NCBI GenBank assembly: GCA_947475875.1
Contig: CANJME010000023.1
Span: 1-37,349 of the forward strand
Reading direction: 5' to 3'
From: Caulobacteraceae bacterium
GTDB taxonomy: Bacteria > Pseudomonadota > Alphaproteobacteria > Caulobacterales > Caulobacteraceae
DNA: 37,349 nucleotides
The notes below the pieces were generated by a model. That model was not told the origin of the DNA. It saw nothing but the letters and a program-made list of their open reading frames with translations, and ran no database searches. The position numbers and the translations under genes were made by a program. Of this stretch, positions 8,629 to 17,532 are shown in pieces. The stretch's first letter is position 1. Every line of letters begins with the position of its first letter.

Positions 8629-9480
8629 ATGCTGATCGCCCAGATCACCGACCTGCATCTGGGCTTCACGCCGGGCAATCCGCGCGAGATGAACCAGATC
8701 CGGCTGGAGAAAACCATCGCCGCGATCCGGGCGCTAGATGTGGCGCCCGACCTCGTTTTGGCGACCGGCGACCTGGCCGACCGTGGCGAGCCGGAAGCCT
8801 ACGCCCGGCTTAAGGCGGCCTTGGCCCAGTTGCCTTGCCCGGCCTTCACCTGCCCCGGCAATCACGACGACCGCGCCAACTATCTGGCCGCCTTTCCGCT
8901 GCCGGACGCGCCGGACGGTTTTGTCCAGTATGTGATCGAAGGCTATCCGGTCCGGGTCATCGTTCTGGACACCCTCGAGCCCGGCCGCCACGGCGGCGGC
9001 TATTGCGAGGCGCGGAAGGCCTGGCTGCAGGCGCGCCTCGACGAGGCGCCGGATCGCCCGACCCTGATCGCCCTGCACCACCCGCCCATCGACACAGGCA
9101 TTGCCTGGATGGGCGCTGTTCCCGGAGAAGCCTGGGCGGGACGTCTGGCCGCCGCCATCTCCGGCCGGCCCAATGTGCTGGCGGCGGTCAGCGGCCACAT
9201 GCACCGGGGTATCTCGGCGCTTTGGGCGGACACCCTGCTGGTCGTCTCCCCGCCGGTGGCGCCGGATCTGGCCCTGACCCTCCGCGACATCGATCCCGAG
9301 CAACCCGACGGCCGAGCCATGATTGAACTCGTCCCACCCGCTTTTGCGCTTCATCAGTGGTGCGACGGCCGGATCATCAGCCACTTCGAAAGCGTGTCCG
9401 ACCGCAAGGTCCTCGCCCGGTTTGACGACAAGCTGCAGCCCCTCGTGCGCCACCTCGCTCACGAGCGCGAAGAGGGCTAG
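8629..9480 (+). CDS. CpdA-like cyclic-nucleotide phosphodiesterase (class III metallophosphoesterase)
   Basis: A 283-residue cytoplasmic calcineurin-like phosphoesterase with all dimetal motifs in order: TDLHLG (D-x-H), ATGDLADRG (GD), CPGNHDDR (GNHD), ALHHPPID (H) and SGHMHRG (GHxH). Length and motif spelling fit the CpdA/class III 3',5'-cAMP phosphodiesterases rather than UDP-diacylglucosamine hydrolase. It lies 50 nt after an adenylate cyclase and in the same operon as a double cAMP-binding protein, which strongly supports cAMP as substrate. The ATG at 8629 has GGGGG nine bases upstream. Its stop codon overlaps that of the converging lipoprotein gene in CTAG (9477-9480). Glycerophosphodiester activity, as in GpdQ relatives, is an alternative. 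Confidence 0.85.
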   Translation: MLIAQITDLHLGFTPGNPREMNQIRLEKTIAAIRALDVAPDLVLATGDLADRGEPEAYARLKAALAQLPCPAFTCPGNHDDRANYLAAFPLPDAPDGFVQYVIEGYPVRVIVLDTLEPGRHGGGYCEARKAWLQARLDEAPDRPTLIALHHPPIDTGIAWMGAVPGEAWAGRLAAAISGRPNVLAAVSGHMHRGISALWADTLLVVSPPVAPDLALTLRDIDPEQPDGRAMIELVPPAFALHQWCDGRIISHFESVSDRKVLARFDDKLQPLVRHLAHEREEG

Positions 9481-9974
9481 GGGGCTTTGGCTCCGCATGC
9501 CGCGAAGAACGATTCCACCGCCGGCATCTCGGTGGGAAGCGCCTTCAGTGACAGGTTCTTTTCGCCGGATAGCAGTGTCAACTCGCCTGAGCCGCGAAAC
9601 GCCACCAGAGGCGGATCAGCCGGCCGCGCCCAGAAATCCACCTGGGATCCATCGCCTTCCAGATTTTTGGAAACCTTGCCGCCATAGGAAGTTTGAGCCT
9701 GACCTGACCGGGCCGTCACTTCGGCCCGCTCGTGCCAGAGATCGGTGACCATGATCCGGCCTGACCCTTTGTAACAGCTCATGATCAGCTCAACGTCGTC
9801 CGAGTCCGGCGCGCCATACGATAGCCGGGCGCCCGCGACATCATCATTGAACGCCAGCCCGTACTCTGGCGGCGCCTGGAAGATGGGGGTTGTAGCGTCA
9901 GCGGACGATCGCGGCTTGCAGGCCGCTGTCGCCGAGATCAGCGCGAGCAGGAGAACTGTCTGAAACCGGGTCAT
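9477..9974 (-). CDS. Small lipoprotein of unknown function
   Basis: A 165-residue protein with an N-terminal hydrophobic helix ending in ATAACKP. The Cys at position 19 is a likely lipidation site, although the lipobox (T-A-A-C) lacks the usual Leu. The remainder has no domain I recognise; two further Cys residues (in MSCYKG and FAACGA) could form a disulfide. It is the last gene of the minus-strand cytochrome operon, and its ATG directly abuts the stop of the decaheme/propeller gene with no spacer. Co-expression suggests an accessory role at the outer membrane, for example helping assemble or hold the cytochrome-barrel complex, but nothing in the sequence proves it. Confidence 0.75.
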   Translation of the reverse strand: MTRFQTVLLLALISATAACKPRSSADATTPIFQAPPEYGLAFNDDVAGARLSYGAPDSDDVELIMSCYKGSGRIMVTDLWHERAEVTARSGQAQTSYGGKVSKNLEGDGSQVDFWARPADPPLVAFRGSGELTLLSGEKNLSLKALPTEMPAVESFFAACGAKAP

Positions 9975-12900
9975 CTAGCGCTCCGCCGTTCGGGCGCCGC
10001 GCACCATGCGGCTCGGGTCCGGGTCATTGGTCACCCTATAGAACTGGCCGGTGCGGTCGATGAAGAACCGCTCCATCTCCGGCCGGGTGAAGGGGCGCGA
10101 GCCGAGCCGGCCCGTAACGGCGATCTGATGGCCGGTCTCGTCCACGGCGCGGTCGCGGTCGAGCCCGCGCGAGAGGGCGATGGCGGGGGTCGGGGTTTTG
10201 GCCCAGGCGATCAGCTCAGGCTTGGGCTCGGGCGAGAAGCCGTAGAAGTTCGGCTGGCTGTCGGGGCTGGTCAGCTGCAGCACCTTCAGCCCGTTTCGGC
10301 CATCCGCCACATAGGCGAACAGCGAGGCGTTGGTCGAGCCGATGACCACATCGCGCGAATCGTTGAGCGCGCCGCCGGCGGTGAACTTCTGATACAGACG
10401 CGGCGCCTCCGGCCGCTCGATATCGATGATCGCCAGGCCCTCCGCGCCTGCCGCCACATAGGCGTAGGTGCGGGCGAGATAAATGCGCTGGGCATTGGCC
10501 AAGGGGACAACAGCGCCCACAGTCCGGGGCCGGTCCATGCGGGTGATGTCGAGCACCTCCACACCCTTCGCGGTTGTCGCGAACAGATAGCGGAACTGCA
10601 CCGCGCTCGCCCGCACATCGGTCAGCTGTGTGGTGGCGGTGATCTTCGGGCGCAGCGGATCGTCGAGGTCGACGGTGATCAGGCCGGCATCGGCCGCCAC
10701 ATAGGCGAAGTGCCCGGCGAGCGTCACATGCCGCGCGCCCTTCAGGGCCCCGTTCGGATTCCAGGTGACGGCGCGGCGCAGGCCGTTGTTGCGCGGATCG
10801 CCGTCCGAGAACGTGTTCACATCCACCAGGATCAGGCCCTCGTCGGCGTCGGTGATCACCGCGTAATTGTAGATCGGGTGCATGGCCTGTTCGCTGTTGG
10901 CCTTGCGCAGAGCCTCGGTGTTGCGGGCGGGCGCGATCGCCTGGTCCGTGGGCAGGGCCATGCAGGTGGCGTTCTTCGTCGTCACGTGCCCATCCGTTGG
11001 CGAGAACGGGGCCGACAGGATGCGGTCGGAGATGTCCTTGTTGGCGATGGAGGCCACGTCATAGACGCGCAAGCCGCCCTTGCCCTCGGCCACATAGAGG
11101 TACTCGCCGCGCAGCTGCACGCACCGCGCCGCATTGCCCGTCCGCTGGGCAGAATTGCGGATGTCTTCGACATCTTTCGCTGAACTGAACAGGCGGAAGC
11201 CGGGCTTTCCCCGCCGCCAGGTGATCAGCTCACGTTTGTTGCGGTCCACATGCATCCGGTAAAAATCCGGATAGGCGTAGCGCTGCAGGTAGGAGCCGAA
11301 CACCGCCTGCGGTTCATCCCACTCGGTGACCCGCACCGCCTCGATGCCGCGGTCGAGGCCGAGCCAGGCATGCATGCCGATGAAATTGACTGAGCCCGTT
11401 CCCATCAGCAGCAGCTGGGACATGATGGCGTTGTTGTCGTTCGCCGCCGAGACATGGCAGTCGTCGCAGGTCTTGGTTTCGGTCTTGCGCACCGTGTGGG
11501 GAAAGTGCGGCGCGAAGGCCTGGCTGGAGAATCCCGCCGCCGAGATGGGCGGCTGCTGCACATAGATGCGGTCGCGGTTGAGGTTGGTCGAGGACAGCAC
11601 CAGGGCAGACGATGACCTGACGGGCGCGATCGTATTGCCCTTGGTCGTTTGGTGGCGGCCCAGCTGGAACATGTCGTCGCGCGCCACCTGCGGATTATAG
11701 GTCGCGAAATTGCGGGTCTCCTCGCCCTCGTTGTGGTGGGCCTCGGTCTTCCAGTTGGCCTCGATGGGCAGGTGGCAGCCGCTGCAGGACGGCGTCCACG
11801 AGGTGTGGCAGGTGAAGCACTCCATCTCGCTATCCTTGTGGGCGAGATCAGTGCGCGAAACGCCCGGCCCCCAGCGCAACTGCGCCCCAGTGGACATCAG
11901 CTTGGCCCGAGCGGCCCTGGCGTTGAATTTCGGGCTGTCGGGATCGACGGCATCCTTGACCAGCGAGACCTCCCATTCGAGACCGGGATCGACGATCGAG
12001 CGCTGGACAAGCACCCGGCGGCCGGCCTTCTCCGTCCACTCAAACCGCTTCTTGCCGTCGGGATTGCGGAGCAAGGCGAGGTCGTTCCCGGTCTTGCTCG
12101 CCGCCACGTTCGAGGTGCGCAAGGTCGGGTAGGCAGAAGTCGAGCCGTGACAGTCGCGGCAGCCGATCTCGACCCCATTGGCCACCTCGCCGACGATCAG
12201 GCCGTTGCCGTGAGCGTCCTGGGCGAAATGGCAGTCGGCGCACTGCATGCCCTTTTCGGCGTGGATATCCATCATGTGGACTGACTTGCCGGGATTGGTC
12301 CCGACCTGGGCGAACTTGCCCTCGCTCTTCAGCCGCCATTTCTGGGGGTCGTCATTGGCGACAACCTTGCCTTCGGCGTCGAGCAGCTGGCCTTTGCGGT
12401 CGCGCTTGAACACACCCCGAAAGTTCCAGCCGTGGCCGTGGTAGTCGGCGAACTGGGTGTCCTTCAGCCGGGGATTCAGGTCGAAGACGTTGCGCAGGAA
12501 ATCGAGGCTAGCCCAGAGACCCCGGGGCGCCGCGCCTTCCGGGTTGCGGTCGAGCACCTTGCGCACCTCGGCGTCGGTCGGATAGGCCTGCGCCTTCGGC
12601 CACATGAAGGGCGCGTCGGCCTCGTAGTCCCACATGGTGTAGCCGTAGTAGGAATTCACGAACATGTTCGGCTGGTGCATGTGGCAGTTCATGCACTGCG
12701 ACGAGGGGATCGAGCGCGTGAAGGCGTGGCGCAAGGGGTGCCCGCTCTGGTTCTTGTCGATGGTCGGATCGCGCGTGATCGTCTGCCCGTCGCGGCCATA
12801 CTGCGCATAGGTCAGGCTGTGCATCGGGTCGCGGTCATTGGCGTAGACCACATGGCAGGCCGCGCAGCCGGATGAGCGGTAATCGCCCGGCTGGTCGTTG

Positions 12901-13862
12901 GTGCCGAGGAACCACATCAGGGGATCGTTCAGCCGCGTCTTGGAAATATTGAGCACCGGAATGGCGACCCGCAGGCCCGTCCCCGGCCCGCGGTTCGACT
13001 GACGGATATCCGGGCGCCCGGGCTCTTCCAGACGCTGGGTCAGGCCCGTCGCATCCGGCAGGCCGATCTCCGGGAACTGCGATGAGATATTGCGCCCGCC
13101 GCGCTCGAACACCCGGAAAATGTCGGCCGGCGGCGTGGTCTGCCAGGTGGGTAGGGGATACAAACCGGGCAAGGCGCCCTTGGCCGCCTCCTCGGGCGTC
13201 ACGGTCCCGGGCGGATTGCCGGCAGAGAGGATGCGCGCCGGCTCGCCCTCATGGGTGTAGGCCTCGCCGAGGACGTAGTGCTTGGTGGGCAGGATGCCGT
13301 TGTTGTAGGCCGCGCCGCCCCAGAGCATGGCGCCGGTGGCCATCAGCGAGCGCTCGGCTTTCTGGATCATGTCGAGGTGACAATCGCCGCAGGCCTCGCG
13401 CACCACACGGTAGTCTGACGGATTGATGAAGCGGATGAACTGCGGGGCTTCACGGTTGAGGAGGGTGTAGCTGGCCTGCGGATTGGCCGAGCGCGGAAAC
13501 TTCCAGTCCTCAGGATAGCGCGGCAAAACGTGCGCCTGATCACGCAGCGTGGCGTAGCTCGGGTCGCTCTTCGCAAGGCCGGCAGGCGCCGTGACGGTCG
13601 CATCGCCCCCGTGGCAGTCGGCGCAGCCCAGGACGACGGCGGCCGACTGGTGCATGCTGGGGGCGTCCGTCTGAGCGTGACAGGTCACGCAGCCGGCGCT
13701 GGCCGCCTGGGCCTCGGCGCGCGTTTCGCCGGCGCGGGCGGCCGGGGCAGTGACGTAGGTGCGGGCGGCCGGAGTAGCTTCGTCCGCGACCAGGTGCATG
13801 GGGCCCACGAGCGCCAGCAGGCCCGCGCTCAGCACCAGTCCGATGGCCGCCCTGATCTTCAT
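9975..13862 (-). CDS. Large decaheme cytochrome c with C-terminal LVIVD-like beta-propeller
   Basis: A 1295-residue exported protein with a Sec-type signal peptide (MKIRAAIGLVLSAGLLALVG...). It has ten CXXCH motifs between residues ~58 and ~800: CVTCH, CADCH, CGDCH, CAACH, CMNCH, CADCH, CRDCH, CFTCH, CSGCH and CDDCH. From ~915 to ~1200 there are several LVIVD-type repeats (YLYVAEGKGGLRVYDV, FAYVAADAGLITVDL, TYAYVAAGAEGLAIIDI, FAYVADGRNGLKVL), suggesting a surface beta-propeller. Its ATG overlaps the TGA of the barrel gene by one base (TGATG), so the two are likely made together. By analogy with porin-cytochrome systems it may be the cytochrome threaded through, or exposed outside, the barrel, with the propeller contacting a partner or substrate. 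The direction of electron flow cannot be read from sequence. Confidence 0.85.
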   Translation of the reverse strand: MKIRAAIGLVLSAGLLALVGPMHLVADEATPAARTYVTAPAARAGETRAEAQAASAGCVTCHAQTDAPSMHQSAAVVLGCADCHGGDATVTAPAGLAKSDPSYATLRDQAHVLPRYPEDWKFPRSANPQASYTLLNREAPQFIRFINPSDYRVVREACGDCHLDMIQKAERSLMATGAMLWGGAAYNNGILPTKHYVLGEAYTHEGEPARILSAGNPPGTVTPEEAAKGALPGLYPLPTWQTTPPADIFRVFERGGRNISSQFPEIGLPDATGLTQRLEEPGRPDIRQSNRGPGTGLRVAIPVLNISKTRLNDPLMWFLGTNDQPGDYRSSGCAACHVVYANDRDPMHSLTYAQYGRDGQTITRDPTIDKNQSGHPLRHAFTRSIPSSQCMNCHMHQPNMFVNSYYGYTMWDYEADAPFMWPKAQAYPTDAEVRKVLDRNPEGAAPRGLWASLDFLRNVFDLNPRLKDTQFADYHGHGWNFRGVFKRDRKGQLLDAEGKVVANDDPQKWRLKSEGKFAQVGTNPGKSVHMMDIHAEKGMQCADCHFAQDAHGNGLIVGEVANGVEIGCRDCHGSTSAYPTLRTSNVAASKTGNDLALLRNPDGKKRFEWTEKAGRRVLVQRSIVDPGLEWEVSLVKDAVDPDSPKFNARAARAKLMSTGAQLRWGPGVSRTDLAHKDSEMECFTCHTSWTPSCSGCHLPIEANWKTEAHHNEGEETRNFATYNPQVARDDMFQLGRHQTTKGNTIAPVRSSSALVLSSTNLNRDRIYVQQPPISAAGFSSQAFAPHFPHTVRKTETKTCDDCHVSAANDNNAIMSQLLLMGTGSVNFIGMHAWLGLDRGIEAVRVTEWDEPQAVFGSYLQRYAYPDFYRMHVDRNKRELITWRRGKPGFRLFSSAKDVEDIRNSAQRTGNAARCVQLRGEYLYVAEGKGGLRVYDVASIANKDISDRILSAPFSPTDGHVTTKNATCMALPTDQAIAPARNTEALRKANSEQAMHPIYNYAVITDADEGLILVDVNTFSDGDPRNNGLRRAVTWNPNGALKGARHVTLAGHFAYVAADAGLITVDLDDPLRPKITATTQLTDVRASAVQFRYLFATTAKGVEVLDITRMDRPRTVGAVVPLANAQRIYLARTYAYVAAGAEGLAIIDIERPEAPRLYQKFTAGGALNDSRDVVIGSTNASLFAYVADGRNGLKVLQLTSPDSQPNFYGFSPEPKPELIAWAKTPTPAIALSRGLDRDRAVDETGHQIAVTGRLGSRPFTRPEMERFFIDRTGQFYRVTNDPDPSRMVRGARTAER

Positions 13863-15613
13863 CAGTAGGTCACCGCGGCGTTGAACAGGATGGAGAAGTA
13901 ACGGCGGTCGCCGCTGGCATTGGTGAACAGGTCGTGGTGCGCCGAGCCGGGATCGAAGATGGCGGCCGAGGCCCGAAAGACCACGTTCTGGGTCATCTTC
14001 GGCCGCCAGATCAGCGCCGCCGAATAGTCCCAGCCGAGAGCCGTGGGGATCGAGCCCTCATTGCGCAGCGCATGGACGATCGCCGTGTTGTCGAAGGCCA
14101 GATGGTTGGCGTTGAGCGACAGGCGCAGGGTCGGTTTGAGGTCGAGGTCCGCGCCGGCGCCCAGCAGGAGGGTGCCTGGATTGTTGAAGTTCGACTGGCC
14201 CTCGTCCTTGGACGAGCGCAGGGCGTTCAGCACCCCGTTGCGCCCCGAAAGCGCCACGGCCCGACCGCCGCCGGCGAAGGGGATCGACTGCCGGATCCAG
14301 TAGCTGGTGTCGGCGCCCGCAAAGAGCGGGTTTTCCTGGATGGCGTCGAAACCGCCCTCGACATTGTCATAAGGATTGTCGTCGCCCGAGGCGTAGAGGC
14401 CGGAAAGCCGCACCCGAATCCAGTCGAAATCCCATGAGGGCTCCACCGCCGCGAACCAGGCGCGGATGTCGGCCGGGCGGCTGGTGAAAATGCTGTTGCG
14501 GTCCTCGCCCAGCGCCGCCCAGGCCGAGGCCGTCAGGTTGGTCCGCCCCCAGTGACCGTCGGCGTTGTAACCAAGATAGACGACGTCGTAGTCGCGCGAG
14601 CGCAGGTCCCCGATCAGGGCCGGGCGAACCGGGAACCCGTTGTCGTCGACGTGGATGTCGCCGCCCTCGCGGTTGCGGTTGTAGACGAGGGAAACCTGCG
14701 AGGTCAGGCCGGGAACCGGCAGGTCCTGGCGATAAAGATTGGCGACAAAAACCAGATCATCGCGCGGCTGCTGGAAGACGGCGTTGAGCCCCGAATTGGT
14801 GTCCTTTTCCAGCCGCCAGAAGGCGGCGAGGTTGTACTGTAACCGGTTGGAATCGCGGTCGCCGAACAGCCGCACGCCCAGCTGGCTGTCCTGAAAGAGG
14901 AACCCGCGAAAGTCCGTGGAAAACGGCTGGATGCCGACGCGCAGGGAATCGAAATCGTAGCGGTCCGACACATTGCGCAGATGCTTGTCGACAAAGAGCT
15001 CCTGCACGCCAAGGAAGTTGTCGGTGCGGTGCGAGCGGCGCGACGGAAACACCGACAGCACCCGCCGCTCCTGCACATCCACATCGGTGATGTTGAGGGC
15101 GAGGATAGCCCGGTATTCGATCTCGGGCGGCTTGAAGGCGGTCGAGCCCCTGAAGATCGACCCACCGGCGATGAAGGTTTGGGAGAGCACCAGGCTGTCG
15201 GCCCGGCCAAACACATCGTTGCTGCCCGGCAGCTCGGTGGTCTGGATGCCGACCGGCGTCGGGAACGAGCGCGGCTCGACGATTGTGTCGGAAATCCCTG
15301 TCAGCGAGAGGAACCAGTCCTTCGTCCCCTTCAGCGGCCGGTCGCCCTTCAGCGTGTTCTGGTTATAGGGATCAAACCAGCGGTCGGTGACGCCGAAATT
15401 GTCGATCAGCCGCCAGCGGTCCGGGATAGGAATCGAGTCCGTCGGAAACGCCTCTGGCGGCGGCGCCTCCACCGCGCCGGGATTGGTCTGCTGCACCGGC
15501 GGGGGAAAGGTCTCCGGAGGACCGGGCCGCCGGCGGCCGTCCTCCTGGGCGTGGACCGCCAGTGGAGCGGCGAGCGCCGCGGAGAGCCAGAGGGCCGCTA
15601 CTTTCCTTCGCAT
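13862..15613 (-). CDS. Outer-membrane beta-barrel, putative cytochrome-associated porin
   Basis: A 583-residue protein with a signal peptide (MRRKVAALWLSAALAAPLAVHAQ), then a proline-rich mature N-terminus, then long alternating polar/hydrophobic strands ending in an aromatic residue (...FNAAVTY), as for an outer-membrane barrel. The segment DRWRLIDNFGVTDRWFDPY...LKGDRP looks like a conserved plug or periplasmic lead-in. I have the impression of seeing similar proteins beside multiheme cytochromes, but cannot name the family. An in-frame extension exists upstream but would skip the signal peptide, so I place the start at the ATG at 15613, inside the last codons of the preceding lipoprotein gene (16-nt overlap). 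A porin-like channel holding the decaheme encoded next is the most economical role. Confidence 0.75.
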   Translation of the reverse strand: MRRKVAALWLSAALAAPLAVHAQEDGRRRPGPPETFPPPVQQTNPGAVEAPPPEAFPTDSIPIPDRWRLIDNFGVTDRWFDPYNQNTLKGDRPLKGTKDWFLSLTGISDTIVEPRSFPTPVGIQTTELPGSNDVFGRADSLVLSQTFIAGGSIFRGSTAFKPPEIEYRAILALNITDVDVQERRVLSVFPSRRSHRTDNFLGVQELFVDKHLRNVSDRYDFDSLRVGIQPFSTDFRGFLFQDSQLGVRLFGDRDSNRLQYNLAAFWRLEKDTNSGLNAVFQQPRDDLVFVANLYRQDLPVPGLTSQVSLVYNRNREGGDIHVDDNGFPVRPALIGDLRSRDYDVVYLGYNADGHWGRTNLTASAWAALGEDRNSIFTSRPADIRAWFAAVEPSWDFDWIRVRLSGLYASGDDNPYDNVEGGFDAIQENPLFAGADTSYWIRQSIPFAGGGRAVALSGRNGVLNALRSSKDEGQSNFNNPGTLLLGAGADLDLKPTLRLSLNANHLAFDNTAIVHALRNEGSIPTALGWDYSAALIWRPKMTQNVVFRASAAIFDPGSAHHDLFTNASGDRRYFSILFNAAVTY

Positions 15614-17532
15614 ACGTTCTGCTCGGCGGTGTCGAGGAACGGGGCGAAGGGACAGCTGATGTATCGCAGCCGCACGGCGGCGCCGGGAATAGAGACGATG
15701 ATCTGGTCGGCGCGGATGCCGGCCGGCGCGTTCTGGATGGCGCCGCCCAGCCGCGTGCTGGCGTTGTGGGTTCCGAGGAACGAGACCATGTCGTCCTGGT
15801 CGATGCCGTCGCCGGAGACGCCGATGCCGCCGACCAGCACCCCGCCGCGATAGATCGGCACGCCGCCCGGGAAACTTTGCGAGCCGTTGGCGAGCCTGGC
15901 CGTGCTGGTGCAGCCCACCGGCGTGTCGCCTCCGCCGCCCCCCACGAACGCCAGATGCGTGCCGAGATTGCCGATCACCATGGCCGACTGCAGGCCGGTG
16001 GAGAGCGGGCTCCACGAAGCGATCGGCCGCGAGAACGGCCCGTTCGGCCGAGCGATCTCGCCGTCCGGGAAATGCGGGCGCGACAGGTTGCTGACCGAGC
16101 GTTCGGCGAAGGCCCGGGTCCCGGTCAGGAACGTCGCGTCGGACATGAAGGTCCGCGAGGCCGCGACATAACCGTTCACCGCCGCGCTGGGATCGGCCAG
16201 CAGGTCGGCGGCCGCATGGCTGTTGGAGAAGAACGCGGCGGTGCGCGCCTTTTGCACCGAAAGGTCGATGCCGAACACCGGCGCGTCGGGCGAGCGGACG
16301 ATGCCGAGGATCGCCCCATTGGCGTCCGTCACCGCGATCGAAACCTGGGCGCGGCTATCCAGCGGCCGGCGAATCTGGGCCCGCGCACGGCTCATGATCT
16401 TGAAGGCCTCTTCCAGCAGGGCTTTGACCTCGCCGGCGGTCAGTGGCGCCGCGGCCCCGTCGGCGGCGGCCCCGGCGCTGGCCGGAAAGCGGTTCGATCC
16501 CGCGCCATTGGTCAGGATGAAAGCGTCGAGATTGTCGAATTCGGCCAGACTCGCGGCCCGCACGCCGGAGCCTTCGGTCCCATAGGCCTGCCCGGCGAGC
16601 ACCGCGCCGCCTGCATAGTAGCCGGTCACGGCCGAGAGCACGCCGCCCGCGCCGCTGAACGCCGGCGAGGCCGCCGGGGCGGTGCTGAGGCCCGCGCTGG
16701 TCATGTCGGAAAAGCGCAGGGATGTGCCGTCGACCGTGATGCGATCGGCACGGATCGAGTCCGGGGCGTCAAAGCCCGTCGCGGCGGCGAGCGCGATGGC
16801 CTCATCGATGTCGGTGTCGGTGTCGAGCACATTGGTGTCGAAGCCATAGTCGCCGTCGGCCATCACCCCGACGCCGCCCACGACGGCCCCGTTCTTGTAG
16901 AGGGGGAAGCCGCCCGGATCGGCGGAAAGCCCCAGCGGCGAGCGCTTGGGGCCGATGGTCCCGGCTCCGATCCGTGCGTTGACGTCCGAGCAGGGCAACT
17001 GGCTGAACTGCACGCCGAACAGAGGGCCGCTTTCCAGGCCCGCCGTTGCCGGGCTGGGCGGGAAGGGCGTCTCGACGATCATGCTGGCGGTGCGGGTCGA
17101 AAAGGCGTTGCCGGAGGAAGAAAGGTAGGCGCCGGTGATGGCCTTGGCGATGGCGGCGGCGGCGGCCGGAACGACAAGGCCTTGGGCGTCGGTGTCGGGC
17201 CCGGAGGGGGCGTGGCGGGTCGTCGTCGTGGCCGGCGCGCCGGTCATGGTCAGGACGGCCAGCACATTGCCGACCCGGTCGGTGACAGCAATCACGGCCG
17301 GGCGACCGCGCGCCGTCGCCTCGGCCATGGCCTGGCCGAGGATCTTGTTGACGTCGCCCGTGGAGAGCGATTCCTGGGCCGGGACCGCGTAGAGATGGTT
17401 GGGCAGCGGCGGCCCGCCGCCCCCGCCGCCCCCGCCTCCGCCGCCCGACGATCCGCCGCCCCCACCGCCGCAGGAGGCGAGCGCCAGGGCGGCCGCTGAC
17501 AGCGCGGCGATGAAGGCCCGCGCGCCTCTCAC
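15598..17532 (-). CDS. Lipoprotein with poly-glycine tether and two GlcG/HbpS-like domains
   Basis: A 644-residue exported protein. The signal ends in LALASC, with Cys21 the likely lipidated residue, followed by a Gly/Ser run (GGGGGGSSG then eleven G), an obvious flexible tether. Two homologous halves follow. Each has a GlcG/HbpS signature: a strand like VIAVTDRVGNVLAVLTM or SIAVTDANGAILGIVRS, an activation segment ending ..AFSTRTASMIVE or ..ARTAAFFSNSHAA, and a glycine-rich end (LYKNGAVVGGVGVMADG; IYRGGVLVGGIGVSGDG). In known members (HbpS) this fold binds heme. It starts with GTG, overlapping the cytochrome stop by 4 nt (GTGA). A role in heme handling or as a redox-linked accessory of the outer-membrane complex is inferred. 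Which membrane it anchors to is unknown, though no Asp is seen at +2. Confidence 0.75.
   Translation of the reverse strand: MRGARAFIAALSAAALALASCGGGGGGSSGGGGGGGGGGGPPLPNHLYAVPAQESLSTGDVNKILGQAMAEATARGRPAVIAVTDRVGNVLAVLTMTGAPATTTTRHAPSGPDTDAQGLVVPAAAAAIAKAITGAYLSSSGNAFSTRTASMIVETPFPPSPATAGLESGPLFGVQFSQLPCSDVNARIGAGTIGPKRSPLGLSADPGGFPLYKNGAVVGGVGVMADGDYGFDTNVLDTDTDIDEAIALAAATGFDAPDSIRADRITVDGTSLRFSDMTSAGLSTAPAASPAFSGAGGVLSAVTGYYAGGAVLAGQAYGTEGSGVRAASLAEFDNLDAFILTNGAGSNRFPASAGAAADGAAAPLTAGEVKALLEEAFKIMSRARAQIRRPLDSRAQVSIAVTDANGAILGIVRSPDAPVFGIDLSVQKARTAAFFSNSHAAADLLADPSAAVNGYVAASRTFMSDATFLTGTRAFAERSVSNLSRPHFPDGEIARPNGPFSRPIASWSPLSTGLQSAMVIGNLGTHLAFVGGGGGDTPVGCTSTARLANGSQSFPGGVPIYRGGVLVGGIGVSGDGIDQDDMVSFLGTHNASTRLGGAIQNAPAGIRADQIIVSIPGAAVRLRYISCPFAPFLDTAEQNVCEGK

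Noticed and set aside
15614-16015. 134-residue N-terminal extension of the outer-membrane barrel
   Set aside because: It overlaps the lipoprotein gene in another frame and places the evident signal peptide in the middle of the protein.
15562-17499. Plus-strand reading frame of 645 codons
   Set aside because: It mirrors the GlcG/HbpS lipoprotein gene on the other strand, with low-complexity Arg/Gly/Ala composition and no motifs.
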